Notes: generated from the sequence alone by a model not told the origin. 64,000 nucleotides of DNA from Vanilla planifolia (GCA_023846275.1 CM043865.1:33556412-33620411), one strand, 5' to 3'; counted from the stretch's first letter, positions 13,401 through 25,400 are shown. A program made the numbers and translations.

Positions 13401-15538
13401 TTTGCTGAATGCTGAAAGCTTGAAATGACGTTATCTTATCCCATATTGCATATTAAAACAAGCAAAATTATTATCCCCAAACTACTCTTTCTAGGCCTTC
13501 TTATTTTCTTCCTCCCATATGTTGAGTGGCCCATTCCTTCCTAATCACAATTTTGCACCTGCTTGGTTGAGGCTGACTTGTGGAAGAGAGTCAATGGTTG
13601 TAAGATATGGAGGTTTGCCTCTTCAAATGGAATCAAGGCTAGCATCGTCGCACGATGACAAACACGGACATGAGCATTGTTGAATAATGAGCATCGTGCT
13701 ACAACTAAATCTCAGGGAGGATGGCAAATGGAATGTAGATGGCTGGAATCCTTGAATAAGTTTCAGGGTTTATGTCAATACACAAGACGAGAAGGCAATG
13801 GAGAAAGGGAACGGAAGAAGTAGAGATATGAATCATGAGAGTAATTAAGGAATTTTGTTCACAATTGCTTTTGCTTTAATTTCTCTTTAAGAAGTGGAAT
13901 AGAACAACCCGATTGAAGCGTAATGATCATACGTCTTTAATGCATTGTATGTCCCATAATAGGTCCCTATCTACAGGACTTTGATGTTTATTTTTGAAAC
14001 CCAAGGAATTCAACTGCAATAAGCATCAAGCTAGAGAAACCTATTTGAAATCTATCATATATTTAAAAATATACGTATATTTAGGTTATATATTCATGAC
14101 CCATCAGCATAAAGCTGGAATTCTTTTTATTTTTTTGGTAAATCAATCAAGAAAATGGTGCGAGGCAGGTATACTTTTTATATATTAGGTAAGTATCTTG
14201 GAATTGAACCTGGAAAGTAATTGAAAATAGAGTACGATAATTTCAACAATTTGAAGCCTTATTTGGTCTTCAAATTGTGTTTATTTGCTCTTGTACTAAT
14301 GAGAATATCTGTTTTGAATGAAGTTGGTGATAATAAAAAGTCTGCCACATAAAGAGAACACTTAACCACTATAAACCATGAATAGGAATTAGGAAGGATA
14401 ATTTTTGTAGTTCTATGTAATTTCATTTGAGTTAGTCGATTTTGAGACGTGTTTTATCTTTTGAAGGCCTAATAAAAAAAATCATATATTTGGAATTATG
14501 ATATCTAATATAAATGCCAAAAGGATTAGAAAAGTTGAGCAATGTAGTGCTAGTACATATCAGGAGAGCAAGAAAAAGATACCAAAATTTCTATGGTTTG
14601 AATGCAAATCAGGCATGCAGTTATGGGAGGAGATTTTTCACTAATAAAAGAGAATATAATAAGTGATGTTCAAAATAGAGGAGATAATGAACTTGTTCTC
14701 AAATTTCAAAAGTATATCCAAATCTTTGTGATATAAGAAGTCTTTTAAGTTTTGCTCCAATTGATCAATTTACTAAAATGAGAAGATTTAAAGAAAAGAA
14801 TCAACGTTAAAGATTACAATGAAAATGATATGAAGATTAAGTCTCGAACACCAAGATGACAAATCTAAGTGATTCATAAAATTGGCGAGTATTAAGCTTT
14901 ATGAAATAGATCTTCACAATATAGAAGAGGTTATGATCATGCTTAAAGTATGACTAACTTTGCACACACACATACATGCATGTGCCAACACGTATACACA
15001 TGCACATATATGAAATAAAAAACAATTTAATTATTTAAATCTTAAATAATTAATTATATTAAGATATTATCTCATCATGTATGCCAAGTTTGTTAGCAAA
15101 TAAAAGTTTATTCTCCACAAATAATTACTTTCTTAAATCACAAATTTTGAATATTTCAATTTTGAGATAAGGTCACAGCATTAATTTTTCTAGTCTTCCA
15201 TCTGTGTTTACTTTTTTTTTTTCCATTTTAGATCCTAAATAAGCAGGAACAACTCTTACCATTTATCCAAAGCAAAACTTTCACAGTTGATTCCTCCGGT
15301 CATGTAATGATTTGTTTTTAATTGCACGCAAAATTTATGACCTAACATGAACCTTGTTGAATCGCAGTATGCAACACACACACTTCTCAGCTTTCCACAA
15401 GTGAAGAATTACCCGTCTTGTTTGAACTATCTGTTGAATCTCGCATTAGAGCAAATAGAAGATGGCAATGGAAAGCCCAATGCATTGCAGGAGCTCATTG
15501 ATGAGGCTCAGCAGATAAGGTACGAGGCTCTATCTTGA
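4335..15538 (+). CDS. Unrecognised protein-coding gene, C-terminal part (five exons)
   Basis: Five plus-strand segments have clean GT-AG boundaries and join in frame: 4,335-4,462, 4,707-4,815, 11,470-11,538, 13,149-13,214 and 15,368-15,538. Together they encode about 180 residues ending ...DEAQQIRYEALS and a stop. The sequence is charged, probably mostly helical, has normal codon use and lacks the stops that riddle nearby retroelements. I do not recognise the family. The 5' part is missing and may lie left of the window or under the copia at 0.85-4.06 kb. Further exons could hide in the 6.6-kb third gap, which holds copia remnants on both strands. An AATAAA lies 173 nt after the stop. The gene converges on NUP155. 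Whether exons 1-2 and 3-5 belong to one gene is inferred from compatible phase (0 at every later junction) and shared strand. A dead gene copy is an alternative. Confidence 0.6.
4707..4815 (+). CDS. Unknown plus-strand gene, exon b
   Basis: The acceptor is ctggtag|g and the donor ctg|gtttgt. The exon completes the arginine codon from exon a and reads ITKEYVSTAVKSQERVRDSR, then DSAKDLKFALIIL. It is charged, without stops, and ends in phase 0. Confidence 0.65.
5530..6500 (-). mobile_element. Copia RNase H and 3' end fragment, antisense
   Basis: On the minus strand, about 6,130-5,930 reads FEAVYKILRYLKATTSKGIL then NYGHLHIKAHIDID and STSGYCT, the RNase H entry region of copia polyproteins. About 5,760-5,575 reads AIVIVHNLNIHDKTKHKEID then RYFIKEK, which matches the conserved copia ending (HxRTKHIEIDxHFIREK). 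Stops and frameshifts show decay. It lies inside the largest intron of the plus-strand gene, opposite to it. The upstream limit near 6.5 kb is uncertain. Confidence 0.8.
6500..8080. other. AT-rich intronic sequence, nothing recognised
   Basis: No open frame of useful length and no family motif seen. It is probably degraded retroelement sequence within the intron of the plus-strand gene. Confidence 0.4.
8080..8738 (+). repeat. Two diverged direct repeats of about 370 bp
   Basis: The segment near 8,293-8,366 (ggtagagtaggccaag ... gtgtgatttatttcac) recurs near 8,664-8,738 (ggtagagttggctaag ... gtagatctttcac), about 371 bp away, and preceding sequence (cccttggttcagtttgtgag against cccttcagctttgtttgtaag) also pairs up. 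An inverted partner of the same block lies at about 8,973-9,020. This resembles LTR or leader sequence of the copia that follows. Confidence 0.5.
8728..10064 (+). mobile_element. Copia reverse transcriptase/RNase H remnant, sense
   Basis: About 8,750-8,850 reads NKVCRLKESLYRLK then KAWFERFEEV, the conserved copia RT block (GKVCKLxKSLYGLKQSPRAWF). After about 260 bp of unrelated sequence the frame resumes at about 9,170 with ILMVLVDTMVIIGN (YVDD region, catalytic YVDD lost), then LGKLQYFLRIEI (9,275). RNase H follows (9,490-9,710: YLPLTRIYAFTKQRYFEVIY, FVDGDWASSLGDTKSTTGDY) with ...KLGMGDIYSSI at about 10,030. A purine run gagagagagtg precedes a probable 3' LTR starting at 10,064 (TGCTGAAAAG). 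Within that LTR a block of about 45 bp containing CAAATCTC or CAATATCTC recurs three times to about 10,200. Inactive. Confidence 0.82.
10534..10909 (+). repeat. 136-bp tandem duplication plus a diverged third copy
   Basis: Two nearly identical units lie head to tail at about 10,638-10,773 and 10,774-10,909. Each contains cctatatatcctcacgagg and a GC-richer core with the imperfect palindrome caagcatgcgcttg. They differ only by a few bases near the end. A shorter, more diverged unit lies just upstream (about 10,534-10,637). It is intronic in the plus-strand gene. I do not know the family. Confidence 0.9.
11223..11316 (+). repeat. Possible tRNA-derived SINE head
   Basis: A box A-like element (tgggctcagttatgg, 11,223-11,237) is followed about 75 bp later by a box B-like element (ggttcaaatctcac, 11,303-11,316). 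The spacing is longer than in a normal tRNA, and I cannot fold an acceptor stem, so this is not called as a tRNA gene. Plant SINEs keep such boxes. Chance similarity is quite possible. Confidence 0.25.
11470..11538 (+). CDS. Unknown plus-strand gene, exon c
   Basis: The acceptor is gcttgcag and the donor gag|gtaact, in phase 0. It reads LQSLDFLGLLKATRRALVET then ETE. No stop in frame, and an amphipathic helix is likely. Confidence 0.65.
11600..13148. other. Intron of the unknown gene, nothing recognised
   Basis: Short plus-strand frames at 12,348-12,557 and 12,649-12,864 look like scraps of an old coding sequence but match no family I can name. No terminal repeats were seen. Confidence 0.4.
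13149..13214 (+). CDS. Unknown plus-strand gene, exon d
   Basis: The acceptor is gaattcag and the donor gag|gtaacg. Exactly 22 codons in phase 0 read DLASFQFEVEEALHQCISIF then QE. The exon joins both neighbours in frame. Confidence 0.65.
14600..14770 (+). mobile_element. Possible LINE endonuclease scrap
   Basis: A plus-strand frame near 14,610-14,730 reads HAVMGGDFSLIKENIISDVQ. This resembles the GGDFN motif and following residues of LINE apurinic-type endonucleases. It is short, with no reverse transcriptase nearby, so the call is tentative. Confidence 0.3.
15368..15538 (+). CDS. Unknown plus-strand gene, terminal exon
   Basis: After an atcgcag acceptor, 56 codons read YATHTLLSFPQVKNYPSCLN and end ELIDEAQQIRYEALS then tga. 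This is the longest and most convincing exon of the set. A possible donor (ataag|gtacga, about 15,519) precedes the stop, so a further exon cannot be excluded, but the downstream poly(A) signal favours this as the end. Confidence 0.7.
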   Translation, partial: YATHTLLSFPQVKNYPSCLNYLLNLALEQIEDGNGKPNALQELIDEAQQIRYEALS

Positions 15539-15710
15539 ACAACAAGGGCTTCAAATCAAAGGTCGTTCGTCTACTGGTCTTCAAATATTTGGTCTTCTGC
15601 AATTTACTTGTTTATATTTGCGAAATGATTAATAATATTGTAATTTTTCTTCCCTTATCGAATTCATCTGAAAGCACACAGTTATGTAATATAATTGAGC
15701 TATACTTAGC

Positions 15711-15716
15711 AATAAA
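15711..15716 (+). terminator. Candidate poly(A) signal of the plus-strand gene
   Basis: An AATAAA hexamer lies 173 nt after the stop at 15,538 in a U-rich 3' region, a normal distance for a plant gene. Confidence 0.4.
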
Positions 15717-15999
15717 TATATCTTCATGATTGATTGCCCAAATATAATACAATGTACTATAAGTTTTATTTTTTGTTTACACGAATTTTTATAAGCATAA
15801 TCAAACAGGGAAGGAGGTCGAACAATCAAATGAATCTTTCGTGCATCTTTTGATCTGACTGCAAATTTCAAGAGACGATAAATACATAAGAGTGAGTTAT
15901 ATAATAAAGTTATTAAACAATTGAAAGAAATTTAATGCCCTATTATAGCTTAAAACTATCACTGAGAGGACAGATGATCCATTATCACCTCATATACTA

Positions 16000-16380
16000 T
16001 TAGTTTTGACAAAAATAATATGGCATTTAAGTTACATAATAAAAATAAAACCTTAGAATCCAAAAAGTAGAATAAACAGCTTGTACATAACAATAAAAAC
16101 TCAGCAACATCGACTTCTAGAAATAATTCTTATCCAATCCTCAAAGAAACTGCCCTTATAAGACAGTCTTTTTAACTCAATCATCAAAAATACATAAGCT
16201 AAAAGTTTGTAAACAAGCATCATTCATGCAGGTTTAGAGTACCGAACCAACTTCAAATGATATCACAGATGACCTCGAGGCAGGTTTATGTGGTCGATCA
16301 AACCAGACACAAGTGACCTACCTCATTATGGTTCAAGATATTACACAAGCACCAGCTTGTTTACAGATTGTGGCTCTGAT
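16000..16380 (-). other. Probable NUP155 3' UTR
   Basis: Sequence just after the NUP155 stop is less AT-rich than the surrounding DNA and has no open frame. It fits a 3' UTR read leftward. No exact AATAAA was found, so the end is a guess. Confidence 0.4.
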
Positions 16381-16495
16381 TTAAAATTGTTGAACCATCA
16401 ATGGGTTCAGTTTCTCCTCGATCTCTCGGAAGCCCCGATAAACTGGCTCCGTCTGGTTCTGTGGCAGGGCCAAACGTTTCACTTCAGTCATATAT
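16381..16495 (-). CDS. NUP155: NUP155 exon 13 (terminal)
   Basis: After a ggattacag acceptor the first base completes the arginine codon split at the end of exon 12. The exon then reads [28 protein letters not shown] and ends VQQF then taa. This is the conserved C-terminus of plant NUP155, lying 18 kb from exon 12. Confidence 0.92.
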
Positions 16496-19400
16496 CTGTA
16501 ATCCAGTAAGAAAGTTTTGTCAGGTGGTGTTTAGTTATAAAAGGAAGGTCATACACAACAATTCGTAGATGTATTAAACAAAGTGATACATTAATCTATG
16601 TGCAAATGATGCATCAAATGATTTAAAGGAAACAGCATTTAAGATCCCATTGATGCTCAAACATTTTTGGGGAAGAACCCAAATGTGTATTTAAGTTCAT
16701 TTGTGAAACAGATGAAGCTGACGCTGTGGAAATTGTACTCTCAAACCCATGTAATACGAATAAATCTTAACGCAATGCATCGAGTTGTTCAGATTTCTTT
16801 AAAAAACTGCATAAAGTTGGCTACATCATTATCATAAATGGTTCATAATAGAGTTCGCAACAAACTCAAGTAAAATGGTGGCATTGAGAAAAAAGATGAA
16901 GCATATCATGGCATTGGAGAAAACTTTACCATGTTGCCTGGAAACTGGACAGCGTAACAGGAATCCTATAAAAGAAAATCAAGACGTTTCTGATGCCAGA
17001 CACGAGGTTATGATGGATCAATATTGTAAAGCTAAATACATTTTATAAGCCCATCATAAAGAGAATGTCAAAATATATCAAGTTTGTGGTTTCCTATGTG
17101 CTCATCATTGTACAAATAGCCTTGTACAAATTCTTAAGTCCTAAAATTAAAAATAAAACTTTTTGTTTTTCTTATCAGCTAAGCTTAGTGGCTCGAAATA
17201 GAGTTGGTTTGGTGGTCTCATCTTGGATTCAATTTGGTGAGTGAATTTTTTTTTTTTTTTATCATCTCAACTCTATTTCCATGCCATTTGGGCCCTTTAA
17301 CCGTACTCTCCATTTCCTCATCCTTAAACAATCTCTCTATTCTCTTCCACTCCATTCGTATTGAAATTCCTCTATTTTTAGCTCTCAACTTTGTAGAATC
17401 GGCACAAAATCTACCAACTGCGTCCGCGTGTAACGATATGTGTACACGCACTCGCCCGGCACACAACCGCATGCTCCAGCTTGCACAGCTTTGACGGCAA
17501 GCCCATTCGCCCAATACTTCCACTCTCATGCTCATTCTTATGACGTGCCCAGTAGTGCGACTCTTCAGCTCCCACACACCTGCCTACAACAGACCAGCCC
17601 ACCAAACTGATTGCTGCACCATTCTTTGCAGAACTAACAATGCCAATTTAACCTCAACTTTTACACTTAAACTTCTTGATCTTGCTTCCCTTTTCTATGT
17701 AAATTTTCTTATGCGTGAAACAAATTTGAAGTTTGCCATAAATTTCAGTAATTTTTCCTAGACATGCCTCCAAACTAAAACAAAAAAACATATTGTATCA
17801 TCACGAGTTATAGTTTTGTTCTTCATTTTCTTCACTAGTTGGTTAGCTTTGCATCTTCACAGTGCCATGGAGGACTGCACCCATAAGAACAAGCAGAAAA
17901 TTTAACAAAATTTGTAAAAGATATTGCTCAAACAACAATAGAAATTAACACAAAATAATGAACAAATGCAATATCAAATGAAAATTTTCATGAATAAAAT
18001 GCAAACCCAAATGTAAAATTTTATGTCTAATCTAAAAACTCAAACGCAAGAATTTGCATTAAATTTTGAATATGCCTATGAATCCCACTCACAACAGATT
18101 GTGGAAGAGGAAGGAGATTAAAAACCGAGATAGAATAAATGAGGGTCATGAGGAAGCCGTACATAATGGAATCTATCTATGAAAATAAGAAAGTGGAAGA
18201 AGAACCACCACCAATGGTTAGAAATGATAATTTGAGGGGAGATGGCCATAGAAATAACCTTAAGGATAGAAATAAAGAGGATCCATTAAGGGGAATATTG
18301 AGGTTTTTTTTTTTTGACAATATATATGACATCAATAAGTTTTTATATTGTTTAAGTGAAATAGATAATTTCTCTAACAAGTATGAAATAGATAATTTCC
18401 AAAAAATTGAGTTTGACAAAAAAAAAACTAGTGAGATGCAAAAATTTATTACTAGAACTAATTGCATTGAAAATGATTGACAATTGGCCAATACATCTGT
18501 CATTAGTCTTAGCATAGAAATAACAAATGAAGTTAAATTTTATGACACCAAAACTTTAAAAAGTGTATTATACATATCAACTTAGTTGAAAGACAAAAGA
18601 AAATCCTAATAATCTCTAAATCCAAGCCATCAATTTACACCAATCAAAGGCTTATTATTAGTCCTATCTATTCCACCTTGAGTTCCTAGACTACTAAATT
18701 TACCTAGAAAAATTCTTTTAAAACTATTAAAGCAATAATTTGTTTCAAATGCCATAAAAAGGGGTATAAGCAAACCCAATGCAAAGCCAAGATACTACTC
18801 TTGGAGGAGAATGTTGAATACAAACCTAATCTTAAGGAAATCATAGGCGATGTCAATGAAGAAACACCTGTAGAAGATGAAGATCCTTTAAGAGCCATGA
18901 GGTGCTTGATGGTGTCTAAGTTCGAAATTAAAAATTGGCGAAAAAATATATTTAGTATGTTTTTCATTTGTAATAATATAAGGTGTAAGCTCATCATTGA
19001 TAATGGAAGTATTAAGGATATGATTTCCACCTACACCCTCATTATGTTAGTTGGGCAAATCACATCTTTTCTTGTGACTTTGAGACGTTTAATGCCTATA
19101 AAAGTTGGAAGTTATAATGAACTGTTTGTGAGGTGTTTTCGTTTCGAGCTCTCGACAGCAAATCTTTTTTTCGAGTTGCAACAGCGGAAGTTAAGCCTGA
19201 GAAATGGCGAGAAACTAAGAAAGAAAGAGAAAGAGAGCAGAGCTTTTGCCACAAAAAGATTGACTATTCTAAGAAGACTTCATCATCATTCTTATCTCTT
19301 TATACACGAGCTGGAAACAATATGTTTTTGCAAAAATACATAGTATTTTAATTACCGAAAGACGTGATATTTGACCAAAATCATAATTTTGCACATTTTG

Positions 19401-22400
19401 AATTGGCTGGCACAATGACCTGCATGCATGGATTCCATGCCCCTGGCGCTGTGCTCAGCAAATTCTAAGTGCGTTGGCGACACGGCATGTGGTACCTATT
19501 GCATGCGTGGCACACGCAAGCATTGACCCTCAGTGCACTTTGCACGTGTAGGCTTCACTACACTTATCGATCATGTGCAATGCACGTGAACCAGGTCAGT
19601 GCTGCACATCCTTTTGTTTGCGCACAACGCTCAAAGTGAGGTGTGCACTGCTTCCTTTTTTTTTAATATTTCAATACTTCCTTTAGGTCTAGACATATAA
19701 TAGATCTCCTAATCATATTAGAATAACATAACTCATATTAGTATGACATATTACGTATGAACATAACCCACATACTTATAGCCACATAATGGCTTTATGA
19801 TATGTGTAATCTATAAGAAAAGAGAACACTTACACCTTTATATCTAAAGACAAAACCATTAAACTTTTTCCAATGAAACCTTCAGAAAAATCTATCTCAA
19901 TATCGTACAAAACAAACTCTGATTTGAAACCAACCTCTACTTCTAAAAAGAAACCAAAATTCCAACTCATCATCATTGACCTTATCCCAATTGTAAACTC
20001 CTTGCTAGAAGACAATTTACTATCTAGTTCTTAAATTTCAAATTGTATTATAGGAATCTGACAACCTCACTTTTTCATGTTCTACATGTGAAAGAAGTTA
20101 CACCTAAAATTGTTGAAACTCACATACTATAAAAGTTTCAAATTTGTTATATAACTTCTTAGATATCACACAAGATGAGTTATCAAATGACTTACCACCA
20201 AAACAAAGTATTGAAAATGCCATGACTTCATCATAAGAGCTTAATTTCCAAATTTCTCTTATTATCGAATGAATCCAACTAGCATGTGAATTAAAATGAG
20301 AAGAATTATTATGAAAGAGATTTTCATGAAAAAGTGCATCCTTGTATTGTTCCCGCATTATAAATTCCAACAAAAGAAGAAACTTAGAGGATGTACATAG
20401 ATATCAGACCACCAACAAAATTATTATCAAATATAGATTCATTACACTTAGATTGAATGACATGCTAGATTTGATGGTATAATCAAATTACTTTTTTAAA
20501 ATAATAATATGAAAGACAATCACCAAATCAAGATTAAATCAAGAGATGAGTAGAAAACTATAATCAAAATGCTAGATGATTCATATGAATAGTTTGTGAT
20601 ACCCTTCAATCAATCCAATGCTCCAAACACCTTTATGAGATCAATGAATATTATTCATAGACCGTAATAAGAAAACTTCTATTGTGGCCCCAATAATGGA
20701 CACATTGAAAAGAAAGAAATCCAGTTAGCCCTTAGCATCGAGAAAGCATTCAACCAAGACTTTAACATTGTTTCTTAGGTTATTCAACTTCAAAAGTATT
20801 TGAGATTAATTGTGATGCCTTATGAATAGACATTAGGAAAGAGCTTAGTCAAAATCACCCAGTTACATATTTCAAAAAAAAACTAAATGAAGCCAAGCAA
20901 TGTTATTGTTCAGACACTTAGACATTGGTGACACTATTTACTATATAGAGAAAACATTTATCCCTAATACTTCTATGTGACAATATTTAATTTTTGAATT
21001 ATATATTGGAAGATTTGGTGGCCACTTAGGAAGAAATAAGAAAATTTTGTTTATTTAATCTAGGTATTATTGGTTTTCACTACAATGATATGTGGATAGG
21101 GTGGTAGCCTAATGTTTTATTTGCAAATAACAAAAGACTACTAAATAGAAAAGTCAACAATATATTGTATTGCTGTACCTTATAAGTCATGGGAAGATTT
21201 ATCAATAAATTTTATATTGGGATTACATTGGACACTCAGATTCCATGATAAGTATCTTAGTGGTGATAGATAGATTTTCTAAGATGACTCATTTTATTCC
21301 TTACTCCAAGAAAAATGATACATGTTTTGTGGCAAAACTATTCTTTAAAGAAATTGTGCTATGATCAAGCATAGTATCTAACAAAGACGCCAAGATTGTG
21401 TCCTATATCTGAAAGACACTTTAAAAGTTGTTCGGGATTTAATCTACTTTTCACCCCTAAACTGACGAATTAATAGAAGCAGTCAATAAGATATTGGGAA
21501 ACATGGTATTTGGTTATAAACCTCTAGATACTAGGTTGCACTTTGGAACATCTAAATTTTCTTATAACAACATTGTTTCAAGAACTATCCATAAAATACC
21601 ATTTGAAAATCCCAAAAAAACCCATCGATCTTCCCTCATTAACGCGTGCATTTTCTAATTTTGCTTTTACCTTTGCCAAAAAGAAAACTTTTAGAGTATA
21701 TAACAAATGAGATTATGACTTAATCCATAATGTTTGCATTGTATTGCATTACAAAATATAAGAAAGTTCATATGAGAACATGTAGATCATCCAAAATAAT
21801 TTGGAAACTTGACACTAAAACATATGCTCTTGAATTGTCTCTAGACATGCTTATTAGTATTATTTTTAGCATTGAAGATATGCTAACTTACAAAGTAAAT
21901 ACTTTATCTGATGATTTGCAAGTAAACTCAAGTGTAGATGATTAAGTCCACAATTAATGTTGCCATTGGCAACAAATTTTTTTGAAGTGTAAGGTATAAA
22001 GTTTGATAAGCTTTCTAGAGTAAACTTTTCTCACAAGTTTCTTGCAAGATGTAAGATTATCCATCATGTCCATTTTCGAAAAATGACAACAGACAAGGGG
22101 TGTACTTGTCTAATTCGATAACAGGATATTATCATTACCGTTCGAAGAGTAGAATCCTGATTGATCTGACATACTCGACCAAAATGTGTGAAAATATGAA
22201 GCGCCTGTACAATTGCAAAGTCATTGTGGGCATTGAGCGTATTTATCCAATGTAGAGGGATGCATTGTCTTGGAATAAGGATGTTTATCGTTAATGACTC
22301 GAAAACTAAATATTTTACTTGATCAAAAGCTTGAAAAAAATGCAATGCAATCTTAATATACCACAAAAGAAAATTGAACGTTTTAACAATCTAATCCATA

Positions 22401-25400
22401 AAAAGAAGTAAAAACACTCATGATGGTTTTCACACCATCAAAAGCTATGACCTCCATGGGTTTTTCTTCATCCAAAGATTGTAAACTTAAAGCTTCTATG
22501 AGAGTAATGATCAACTTGACTTCATCTTGCAAGTAATTCACATTATCCTATCTATTTTAACTCAAAGTAAACTATTACTAACACAATACATGATTTTTGT
22601 ATCATCAAACTATCTCAAGAGCCATGGGGTTAACAAGATATATAAATGACAAATAGTTGGACAAACTTACACCACAATTAACAAAAGCCAAGTACATTTC
22701 ATTATCAATCACAAGAAGCATGTCAAAGAAAACAACCTTGACCCAATTGGACTAATATTGGACCAATCTTGAGCTACTTATGAAATGAATAAAAAACATG
22801 TTCAACATCTAGAAGCACTTTATTAAATTTGGGAAATCGAAAGATCATATCTTGGAAAATAAGGGGTTAGAAAGCTCGAAGAGTGAACACACATACATAT
22901 TTGTGGTTTCCCAAGTTCTTATTAGTATAAGAATAACATCGTACAACTTTTGAAGTGTTGGAATAAAAAGGGGAAATTTTGGGCTAGTTTTTTTGAGCAA
23001 ATTATCTTTTGCTTACTAGCCTAAGAAAGTTAGATTAATAACATTCTTTTGAGTATGTGAATTTTTACTTTTTCTCATATCATCTCAATTATATTTTCTC
23101 AACATCTACGCCCTTCAATCATACTCTCCATCCCCAATCCCCAAACAATCTCTTCATTCCCTTTCACTACATGCACACTACAATTTCTCTAAGTTTAGCT
23201 CTTACATACTCAAGATTCTACACCACATTTTCTTGGCCAACCTACCTTCATGTGCATGCACATGCTTGCTTGCAAAGCTCTGACCATGGCCCCGTTTGCG
23301 CGACTCTTCTGCTCCCAAGCCATCAAACCAAATGTCACACCATTTTATGCACATAATCGAGATAGTCAAAATTAATAGTGCAATTCAGCCTACTTTGAAT
23401 TATAACACTTAAGATTCATTTAACTATTGTATGTATTCCTTTGACAAATCAATGTTATCAAGTTCTTTAAAATTATATTAATATATTGGTACAATCAATT
23501 ATAAATTCAATTCGAGCTTTTAAGTTAATAAAATTAAGTTCAAAATAAGTCTTATTTTTCACTGTCTTATGATTGTACGATATATGATGGCCAATATTAG
23601 ACATGTACGTTCTATTTTCAGGCTTATAGTAACAACTAATTTGAAGTTGTCATAGCATTGCATAGGTAAGATGGTTTCATCGTGCAGGTGCGACTACCAT
23701 CTTGATTTAGAATAAGTGAGCAAACTCAGTCGTACAAAGTATTGGCTTTGTACGTATCATATTCATGTTTTGGTAGTAGAGCATCCACTAGCATCATATG
23801 AGTACGAATGTTGTTTCATATGAGTACGCATATATTTCTTTTCAAGATCTAAGTCTTATATAAGCCTTAGCATGGTTGGTTTTAACTTCTCATATTCTAT
23901 GATAACTGTTTATATTGTTCGATGTTACTTCTACCAGTTAATTTATTGGATGCCTCATGATTGATATGGTACTTTTGTCACCTTTGCTCGTTTTGGTTAG
24001 CTTGTGTCATCAGTCTATGCTGCTTTTTTTATTTAATTAATTTCTATTATAAATATATTTTATTAAGTTGTATTGGATTTTTTTTTATTTATAATAGTTT
24101 TTGCTTTAAATCTTTTGAACTAATTGTGATTGATAGTCCTCATATGATACATGATATTGCATCTATACAATCTACTATTAAGTCTTGATAACTAAACTAC
24201 TACATGATCGTACAATGGTCTATCCCTTATATGATCACCTTGTACAGAATTTTGTTGAGAGCACGACACTTCATGAAATTAATTATCGTACAGTGGTGAT
24301 CCACGTTCACATTTGTATAATCAATTTAAGCAATAGAAATAAACTAGGAGTATGTGTACGACATTTCTGATTGTCTATCACAATGTGCTAATAATTTGAG
24401 TAATGTACAACAATTTGTGTTGTATAGTACAAAAACATTTCTCATACTTGCACAACAAGTTATTGATAATTAAGTTATGTTGATTGTATCATTGCATCAT
24501 TTGGGGTGATCTTAGTAATATGCTCATCATAATATGATTTATGCAACGTACTAATACGAATGTAATCTCAAAAACATAATGGCTATTTTTAAAATATAGG
24601 AAGCTCCATATTCAACATTAAGACTTGCATTAGTATAAATAGAAATCAATTTTAAAGTGAAGAGGTTAATGATTCTCATTACAAATTCATAAAGATCAAT
24701 GTGTCGTACTCTCTCTCGACCAAAGTGTTTGTGCAATAAATGTGACTCATTTATGCTCTTGGTTCTTGTTTTGATTTATATTAGTGACATTCTTTACTCA
24801 TTTAGAATTGTGCCACTCTTGTTTTGAGGAATTAAAGGTTTAAGTTAATTGTAAGCTTCATTGCTAAGTGCAATAAATTTTTTGTATTAGCTAAAACTAT
24901 TGTATTGTCTTTGGTCTCTTCTAAGTATTTTTTTTTGCAAGTGATTTATCCCTACCAACTACGATAAAAGAAAATGGTTTACTGCAAGCCCAGTTAAGTT
25001 GACTAGGGGTGAAAATAAGCACAGGTTTAGACTAAACCATTTAAAAATCTTGTATATCTTTAGTTTCACTTGGCTTCATATGCTTTATTCATTTCATTAC
25101 ATCACAATAATCACCATTTCTACAAAAAGATTTGAAAAACTAATGAACATTTTCTAAAACATGTTCATGATCAATTAAAATTAACAAATGATTTACATTA
25201 TAGATTAATTGAGTTGGCTAAATTTAATTGATAAAACGAAAGACATTTACTATCTTTTATCGTGTTTGAAATCAAAATACTGTATAAATTTACAAAATTC
25301 ATCACCCATTTTGTGTTTATTACTAGCTCATATTCACAACAAATGATATCTAAGCAGATTATATCAAGAGAAAAAAATCCTAAGAGAAGATTCTAATTTG

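Larger units (their letters stand above)
17083..23412 (+). mobile_element. Ty3/gypsy retrotransposon inside NUP155 intron 12
   Basis: Two related long repeats (17,083-17,670 and 22,900-23,412) flank a decayed gypsy polyprotein on the plus strand, opposite to NUP155. A gag-like frame (18,139-18,480) is followed by a zinc-knuckle-like [14 protein letters not shown] (about 18,740; the usual H is Y) and a protease segment KLIIDNGS (about 18,990; DSG changed to DNG). After an interruption come RT (20,452-20,680: [18 protein letters not shown] with a stop or shift nearby), RNase H (about 20,800: [22 protein letters not shown]) and integrase (about 21,020-21,500: [25 protein letters not shown]). The polyprotein end is at 21,730-21,945 ([15 protein letters not shown]). 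The order protease-RT-RNase H-integrase marks gypsy. Many stops; inactive. Confidence 0.9.

Noticed and set aside
14195-14220. Box B-like ggttcaattcc on the minus strand
   Set aside because: No convincing box A, acceptor stem or anticodon arm could be found.
16931-16966. A 36-nt minus-strand segment with tatag acceptor and atg|gtaaag donor, near the last NUP155 exon
   Set aside because: Adding it between exons 12 and 13 breaks the frame or introduces a stop, while exon 12 joins exon 13 perfectly without it.
17218-17577. 119-codon minus-strand frame
   Set aside because: It lies wholly inside the left LTR of the gypsy element.
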